This document shows, in pieces, positions 59,481 to 64,000 of a stretch of 64,000 nt of DNA. A program made the translations under genes and the position numbers. Origin of the DNA: G965198795 sp965198795. GTDB lineage: Bacteria > Pseudomonadota > Alphaproteobacteria > Rhodospirillales > Casp-alpha2. The notes below the pieces were generated by a model. It was not told where the DNA came from. It saw only the letters and a list, made by a program, of their open reading frames with translations, and did no database searches. The stretch lies in the NCBI GenBank assembly GCA_965198795.1, contig OZ240674.1:1736001-1800000 (forward strand), in the 5' to 3' direction. The first letter of the stretch is position 1; every line of letters starts with the position of its first letter.

Positions 59481-60187
59481 GCCTGGGAAAAATCATCGGC
59501 GTCACGCGCCGCCCGGAAGACGACAACTGGATCAGCGTTTCGGATTTGATGGCGGGCCTCATGGTGATTTTTCTGTTCATCGCCATCACCTACATCCGCC
59601 CGATCGTTGAAACTCAAAACAAAATCCGCGAAATCGTCGTGACCTGGAACGCATCGGAGGTGGCGATCAAAAAGGCGCTTGAGGACGAATTCGCCAAGGA
59701 TTTGAAGACCTGGAACGCGGAACTTGACGGCAAGACGCTGACGATCCGCTTCAAGGCACCGGACATTTTGTTCGATCCCGCGTCCGCTGAAATCAAGCCA
59801 AGGTTCAGGGAGATTTTGGCCGATTTCTTTCCGCGATATGTCGAGGTTTTGAACAACTTCCGCCACGCCATCGCTGAGGTTCGCATCGAAGGCCATACGT
59901 CGTCCGAATGGCCGTCCGCCCGAACCGGGGATGAGGCGTATTTCAAAAACATGGCCCTGTCACAGGCGCGGACACGATCGGTTCTCGAGTATTGCCTGGG
60001 CCTGGCGGCGGCGGCTTTCCACAAGACGTGGGCCCGGGACCTCATCACCGCCAACGGGTTGTCGTCAAGCCGGCTGGTCTTGACCGGCGGCGGTCATGAG
60101 GACCGCATCGCGTCGAGGCGGGTCGAGTTCCGCGTGCGCACGAACGCCAAGGAGCAGATCGTCCGCGTTCTGGAAACAGTGAAATGA
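59477..60187 (+). CDS. zorB: ZorB-like OmpA/MotB-family protein
   Basis: A 236-residue protein. One transmembrane helix, ISVSDLMAGLMVIFLFIAI (about 20-38), carries the ion-channel Asp (D23) in the SDLMAGLM motif typical of ZorB. An OmpA-like peptidoglycan-binding domain follows (about 85-225): FKAPDILFDPASAEIKPRF, VRIEGHTSSEW and SRRVEFRV. It forms the stator with ZorA. It overlaps zorA by 4 bp and the next gene by 4 bp. Confidence 0.86.
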   Translation: MSLGKIIGVTRRPEDDNWISVSDLMAGLMVIFLFIAITYIRPIVETQNKIREIVVTWNASEVAIKKALEDEFAKDLKTWNAELDGKTLTIRFKAPDILFDPASAEIKPRFREILADFFPRYVEVLNNFRHAIAEVRIEGHTSSEWPSARTGDEAYFKNMALSQARTRSVLEYCLGLAAAAFHKTWARDLITANGLSSSRLVLTGGGHEDRIASRRVEFRVRTNAKEQIVRVLETVK

Positions 60188-60734
60188 AGCTCGCGCCCGC
60201 GTTCCCCGAACTGGACCGGTTGATCGATAAAATGGGCGCCAAACCGTCCGCCTGGGCGCCGCGCCTGGAAAGCCTGGACCCCTGTGCAAAAATTGCCTGT
60301 CGAAACTCGACTGGAAAGGGTTCGCGACTTGCGGCGACGACGCCCGCAAGACCGAAATTCGCGACGCGTTCTCCCTGGATGATTTCTTCGCCGAGTTCGC
60401 GACGTTTTTTCACTCGAAACCCCGCCACACCGACATGACCGCGCCGAAAGGCGGATACGCGAAGGACTGGTCACGTATTTCTAAAAAATACCGGGAGAAA
60501 CGCGGGTGGACGTGCGAGAAATGCGGCGTGAATCTTAATGAGCATCATGGCTTGCTTCATTGCCACCACAGGGACGGCGTGATCTCGGACAATTCCGACG
60601 CCAACCTCGAGGCGTTGTGCCTGCTCTGCCACTCGGAACAACCCTGCCATGGATATTTGAAACCTCGTCTGGCGGATCGGATTTTGATCGAGAGGCTTCG
60701 CCTTGAGCGGACATCTCAACAGGGGCGGGAATGA
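60184..60734 (+). pseudogene. ZorE-like HNH nuclease gene with one-base frameshift
   Basis: The first frame (ATG 60184) encodes MKLAPAFPELDRLIDKMGAK through RLESLDP. The second frame, from the CTG at 60282, encodes LCKNCLSKLDWKGFATCGDD, then KDWSRISKKYREKRGWTCEK and the HNH/zinc core CHHRDGVISDNSDANLEALC (with CxxC on both sides), ending at 60734. The two join if one C is added to the C4 run at 60279-60282, giving ~183 residues. HNH nucleases are the effectors (ZorE) of type II Zorya, and the start overlaps zorB. Either the gene is truly frameshifted (a disabled effector) or the base is a sequencing error. A second in-frame ATG at 60435 could still yield the HNH domain alone (99 residues). 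Confidence 0.75.
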
Positions 60735-60968
60735 ACGGCCGCGACTGGCGCGGCAAAGGGCGGCGGCTTCCCCGGCGTCCAGAACGCCGCCGCCCGCCGG
60801 CAATCCCGGCCCGGCAATGTCGCCGGACATCACGGCGGGAAAGGATGGCCAAGCGGTTCGGAAAGCCGGTCATCACCGGGGTCCCGCCAGCGGCGTCCCC
60901 GTTTTCCACAAAGGTTGCGGCCAGTGGCGTTCCGTCATAACAGGCGGGACGCCGGGCCGGAAAAGATT
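60735..60968. other. spacer between HNH gene and tRNA-Arg
   Basis: No supported gene; short frames here are arginine-rich artefacts of high GC. A possible 3' end of the tRNA unit. Confidence 0.3.
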
Positions 60969-61045
60969 TGGCGACCCCGGCAGGACTCGAACCTGCGGCC
61001 TGCGGATTAGGAATCCGCCGCTCTATCCGCCTGAGCTACGGGGCC
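60969..61045 (-). tRNA. tRNA-Arg (anticodon CCT)
   Basis: Reverse complement begins GGCCCCGTAGCTCAGGCGGA. The anticodon stem GCGGA/TCCGC encloses TTCCTAA, giving CCT. The T-arm is GCAGGTTCGAGTCCTGC, the acceptor is CGGGGTC and GCCA is encoded. It lies 235 bp downstream of the Zorya module, a usual site for genomic-island integration; no attachment-site duplicate of its 3' end was found by eye in the window. Confidence 0.94.
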
Positions 61046-61431
61046 ACGCCGTCACCCCGCCGTTATGCCACAGGGAGGCGGCTCCCCTCAATCCACAACC
61101 CGGCGGACGGAATGGGAAAATGGCTGGACCACACTGAATCAGGCCGGATCAACCCGGACTATCCCGAACGGCGCGGGATTCGAAATCAAGGCCGCCGATA
61201 CGCGGCGTTCCGCCAACGCCAAGTCAACATCCAACGCCAAGTCAACATCGCGCGGCGACCGAAAGAGGCGCTGATCCTGGGCGGCGAATGAGCGCGCCCT
61301 GGGCCGGACAGGGCGTCACTTGGGCTTCCGCACGCCGCCTCTGTCCCGCTCGAACCGCCGTTTCGGTCCGTCTGGCGGAGTTTCCAGCGGCTCCCCAGCT
61401 TTGGTTATCGCGCCTGAAAGGTCCTGGTCCC
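61046..61431. other. intergenic region with an 18-bp tandem duplication
   Basis: CCAACGCCAAGTCAACAT occurs twice in a row at 61213-61230 and 61231-61248. Otherwise no gene or RNA recognised; the frames here are short and of poor codon quality. Confidence 0.5.
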
Positions 61432-62403
61432 TTACTTCAAAATCGAACCGATCGCCTCGGAAACCGCCTTGATTTCGGCCTTCGCCTTATCCGCATGGGG
61501 AAGACCGCTGCCGCTTTCGACTACGGCGATTGTGATTTCCAGCGGACCCGCGTTTTGGGGCGGCATTGGCGTCAATCCCGTTTTTCTGGGAAGCTTGTCC
61601 CTTTTGACGGGTTCACCAATGCCAATTTCCGGAAACGAAAACGACGCTTGGCCGAAAGGATAAAGCTCGTTTTTTCCGTCCACAGTCAAAATCACCTTAC
61701 CGGAAAAACCGGCGGAAACATCAATCGGTTTGCTCTCGCCCGTTTTGGCGACGGCGTTGTTCACCATCAAATAGACCGGCTCAAGTTGGAATCCTTTCCT
61801 GTCGCCAGTGACATGAATTTTCAGAATCAGCACCAGTCCGGTTTCTGAAACCTCTCCCGCATCATTCATGCGTTTCTTGTCTTCGACATCGCGGCGAACC
61901 AGCACCAAACACGGGTCACCGTCACCGTCGGCGCCAAAGCTGCTTGCTTCATCGAGGATCAAAGAAGCCTTATAGTCCTTGGAACTTTCCTCTTTGAACT
62001 TATCCACCCTTGAGTCCAGGAAACTGGCGGCATACCGGACAAGCCTATCGCCCGACCCGATGACAGCAAGAGCAGCGTACGGCGTGAAAAGAGCAGCGTA
62101 CGGCGTCAACTTTTGATACCCATTTTGCTGCTCATTTTGCTGCCTCCGTATACAATCCGCTTTTTCGAGCTCCTTGATAAGTTCGTTATTTTTAAGTTCG
62201 TCCGGCGCCTTTTTTTGTCCAGGCGCCACCAGATACAGCGCCGTTTCTTGCGGCGTCTGACGCCCGGACTTTTCGTGCTTAACGAACAGCACGACCCTCG
62301 CCAATCCGCACCCGCTCAGCGTCAGCATCAGAACAACGCCGATGACCACGGCGCCGCTTGCCGGAAACACTCTTGTCCCGTTCCCGGACAAAATCATCTT
62401 CAT
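61432..62403 (-). CDS. predicted lipoprotein of unknown function
   Basis: A 323-residue product with a lipoprotein signal: hydrophobic stretch AVVIGVVLMLTLSGC ending in the lipobox LSGC (Cys about residue 32). It continues with no recognised domain. The middle carries a short in-frame duplication (LTPYAALFTPYAALAV, encoded by two AGAGCAGCGTACGGCGT units at about 62067-62107). The C-terminal part has KIHVTGDRKGF and SETGLVLILK beta segments. Size and layout recall T6SS TssJ-type lipoproteins (residues ~190-300), but no such system is nearby, so I do not assign it. Confidence 0.7.
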   Translation of the reverse strand: MKMILSGNGTRVFPASGAVVIGVVLMLTLSGCGLARVVLFVKHEKSGRQTPQETALYLVAPGQKKAPDELKNNELIKELEKADCIRRQQNEQQNGYQKLTPYAALFTPYAALAVIGSGDRLVRYAASFLDSRVDKFKEESSKDYKASLILDEASSFGADGDGDPCLVLVRRDVEDKKRMNDAGEVSETGLVLILKIHVTGDRKGFQLEPVYLMVNNAVAKTGESKPIDVSAGFSGKVILTVDGKNELYPFGQASFSFPEIGIGEPVKRDKLPRKTGLTPMPPQNAGPLEITIAVVESGSGLPHADKAKAEIKAVSEAIGSILK

Positions 62404-62815
62404 GGCGCGTCTCCCTGTTCCATCGGCAACACATCTATGGAATGTTTAGGATTACGACGAGACCCGTCATGAGGGAATCAAACGCGCCGGGGGCGGCGGA
62501 CGCGCCCCTCGTCTTCACGCGCCATCAAGCGTCCTCGCGGTCCAGCGGACCTCGCCGATGATCCCGGCGCCGCGTCACGCCCGTCATTCCGAACAGGTCC
62601 AACCGCAAAGCGCCCCATCCTTCCGGCGCCAAGCGTTACAAAAACCGAACCGCCGCCAGCGCGGACCACACAGACGCGAACCACATAGACGAGGACCACA
62701 CAGAAGCGTCTGGCGCATGACGTCAACGACGATAAAGGGCTGGTGTAACTGCGGAACGAGACCTTCATCGCCATGCCCGCCTCCCTCCCGCCTCCCCATG
62801 GACGCGGTATAAGCG
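62404..62815. other. intergenic region with tandem short repeats
   Basis: Between 62665 and 62712 there are several near-copies of GACCACACAGA / GAACCACATAGAC (unit about 10-15 bp). No gene is supported; a 79-codon minus-strand frame (62584-62823) encodes the resulting LCGPRLCGSRLCGPR repeat and has no other character. Confidence 0.45.
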
Positions 62816-64000
62816 TTAGTCATTCGTCACGCCCAACCCGAATCCGCGGCGGTCCGCCAAGGGCAGACAGCCTTTGGCGAGTTTCTCGTCAACCGGAATA
62901 CCGTTCGCGCAGAAAATAACGCCCACCCGGCTCCACCCATCGGACCGTTCGGCCAGGATGTGACCGCGCTCTTCCAATTCCGCCCGTATTTCAGGGGTCA
63001 ACCTGGGTTCGTAAACCACAACGTCCGGCTCCAAAGCGGGGCGGAACCGCGGCCCGTTAATGGCGGCGTCCAGCGGCGTTCCAACGCCTAGAATTTCCAA
63101 AGACGCGGAAACCAAATCCAGGGGCGCCCCCTCGCCGCCGGACACATGGCCCGCGAAATAAACACGCGAGTCCCCGGCGCTGGTCAACAGATAGGGCGCC
63201 ATGCCGCCGGCCGGCGCTCCATTGGCGCCAGGCTTCGCCGGCAGCAAAATACCCAGCTTTTCCACCAGCCGGGCCGAGCCGTAGGGACCGTCCATGGTGA
63301 AACTGCAGGCGGCCGCGTTGCCTTTCCGGTCGATCACGGAAAAACTCGCGGTTGCGTCATTGACCTTCAGAGGAACCGGCCTCGGCGAAAACGCGGCCGC
63401 GTTGCGAGCTTTTTCCAAACTGGCTTTCCCGATCCGGTCCTCCGCCCAATCCTCATTGATGAACGGGCCGGCGTCCCCGGCGGAGCCGTCCGCCGCCGTC
63501 CGCCAGCGTTGACGCTCCGCGTAAGCCGTCAGGCCCGCCTCGACCAACACATGGGGACGGTCCCCGGCGTCGATACTCTCATAAAGGTCGCTGTTAACCA
63601 GCAGGGCTGTCATCTGGGCGGCGAGCAACCCGCCCGAGCCGGGCGGGCTTGGGAAACTGAAATTCGTCAGCGCCTGCCAGGGAATGTCCAAGGTGGGGCG
63701 TTTAAACGGCCGGAAGTCCCGCATGGCGGCCTTGCTCAACCGTCCGCCGTCCGCGTTCGCCGCGTGAATGTAGGTGTCCGTCAGACTGCCGTTGTAAAAA
63801 GCCTTCACGCCGCGCCGGCGTAAAACCGTCATCGTATCCGAAAGAGCCCGGTTGAAGATTTTTGCCCCTTCCTTAACCGGCGGGCCGCCGCCTTTCTCGC
63901 CGAACAATGAGCGGAGCGCACGGCTGCCGGTGAAGAGATTTCGGTTACGCCGCAAGTCGGAAGCAAGCCCTCTAGGAACTGCCGCGCCGAATCTGGCCAG
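62816..64000 (-). CDS. gamma-glutamyltransferase family protein (partial, N-terminus beyond window)
   Basis: The frame is open to the window edge; the visible ~394 residues cover the C-terminal part of the large subunit and the whole small subunit. Family features are ALTNFSFPSPPGSGGLLAAQM, YAERQRWR and, after the presumed autocleavage site, NDATASFSVIDRKGNAAACS. The catalytic Thr seems retained, but the following Thr-His of the usual TTHFS are Ala and Ser. YGSARLVEKLGILLPAKP and the C-terminal GVGTPLDAAINGPRFR complete the pattern. It probably cleaves gamma-glutamyl or related amide bonds in the periplasm; the altered loop suggests a different specificity. Confidence 0.8.
   Translation of the reverse strand: MARFGAAVPRGLASDLRRNRNLFTGSRALRSLFGEKGGGPPVKEGAKIFNRALSDTMTVLRRRGVKAFYNGSLTDTYIHAANADGGRLSKAAMRDFRPFKRPTLDIPWQALTNFSFPSPPGSGGLLAAQMTALLVNSDLYESIDAGDRPHVLVEAGLTAYAERQRWRTAADGSAGDAGPFINEDWAEDRIGKASLEKARNAAAFSPRPVPLKVNDATASFSVIDRKGNAAACSFTMDGPYGSARLVEKLGILLPAKPGANGAPAGGMAPYLLTSAGDSRVYFAGHVSGGEGAPLDLVSASLEILGVGTPLDAAINGPRFRPALEPDVVVYEPRLTPEIRAELEERGHILAERSDGWSRVGVIFCANGIPVDEKLAKGCLPLADRRGFGLGVTND

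Noticed and set aside
60731..60940. 69-codon Arg-rich frame between the HNH gene and tRNA-Arg
   Set aside because: Composition is that of random GC-rich DNA; no homology or ribosome-binding site seen.
60969..61045. tRNA-Arg as the attachment site of an island carrying the Zorya genes
   Set aside because: Attractive, but I found no integrase and no repeat of the tRNA 3' end in the window.
61432..62403. T6SS TssJ lipoprotein
   Set aside because: A lipobox and some beta segments are compatible, but no other type VI secretion gene is present, so the name is not supported.

Overview
The window looks like a stretch of chromosome from an alphaproteobacterium, probably a Rhodospirillales-like or related lineage. 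The evidence is the high-GC coding style, the alphaproteobacterial tRNA-Met and tRNA-Arg genes, ybaB-recR, def-fmt, a complete pqqABCDE operon, acetoacetyl-CoA synthetase, a tripartite tricarboxylate (TctCBA) transporter, and an XRE regulator of a type common in that class. A creatinase and a DddP-like M24 enzyme suggest use of small organic nitrogen and sulfur compounds. The exact genus cannot be read from the sequence.

Layout. 0.2-9.5 kb is core: aacS, a PolB-type 3'-5' exonuclease, ybaB-recR, a TPR/glycosyltransferase-like protein, rmuC, def and fmt. 10.2-19.2 kb is an AT-richer island with IS1595-family remnants at both ends. It carries nine tightly packed genes: a large multi-pass membrane protein, an AraD-type epimerase, a GtrA/ribulose-phosphate-3-epimerase fusion, a nucleotidyltransferase/histidine-phosphatase fusion, a 2H phosphoesterase, a sugar-phosphate nucleotidyltransferase, GtrA, a GT2 glycosyltransferase and a GDPD-like phosphodiesterase. 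I infer a polyprenyl-phosphate-linked surface or periplasmic glycosylation pathway built on a pentose phosphate. 19.7-35 kb is metabolic: SDR, creatinase, a metal ABC transporter under a cobalamin riboswitch, tctCBA, two dehydrogenases, a PLP ammonia-lyase and a DddP-like enzyme.

35.5-43.9 kb is one minus-strand operon of eight overlapping or closely spaced genes. It encodes a TolQ/MotA-like channel protein, two TolR/MotB-like single-span proteins whose periplasmic part is a von Willebrand A domain, a 47-residue membrane protein, a PEGA/formylglycine-enzyme-like protein, a second PEGA protein, a lipoprotein and a Gly-rich secreted protein. This is my best candidate for an undescribed system: a probable ion-driven trans-envelope machine.

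44-57 kb returns to housekeeping and accessory genes: tRNA-Met, a decayed IS1595 copy, an XRE regulator, an M20 carbamoylase-type hydrolase, pqqABCDE, an MFS transporter, a zincin, pterin dehydratase, a YkvA protein, an LDH2-type dehydrogenase and a trypsin-like protease. 58.0-60.7 kb holds a type II Zorya-like anti-phage module (zorA, zorB, and an HNH zorE-like gene with a one-base frameshift). After it come tRNA-Arg, a lipoprotein gene and the C-terminal part of a gamma-glutamyltransferase that runs off the window. Several pseudogenes, at least four IS1595-family remnants, one IS5-family remnant and a dispersed intergenic repeat family with GTCATTCCCGC-type ends show a genome with past mobile-element activity.
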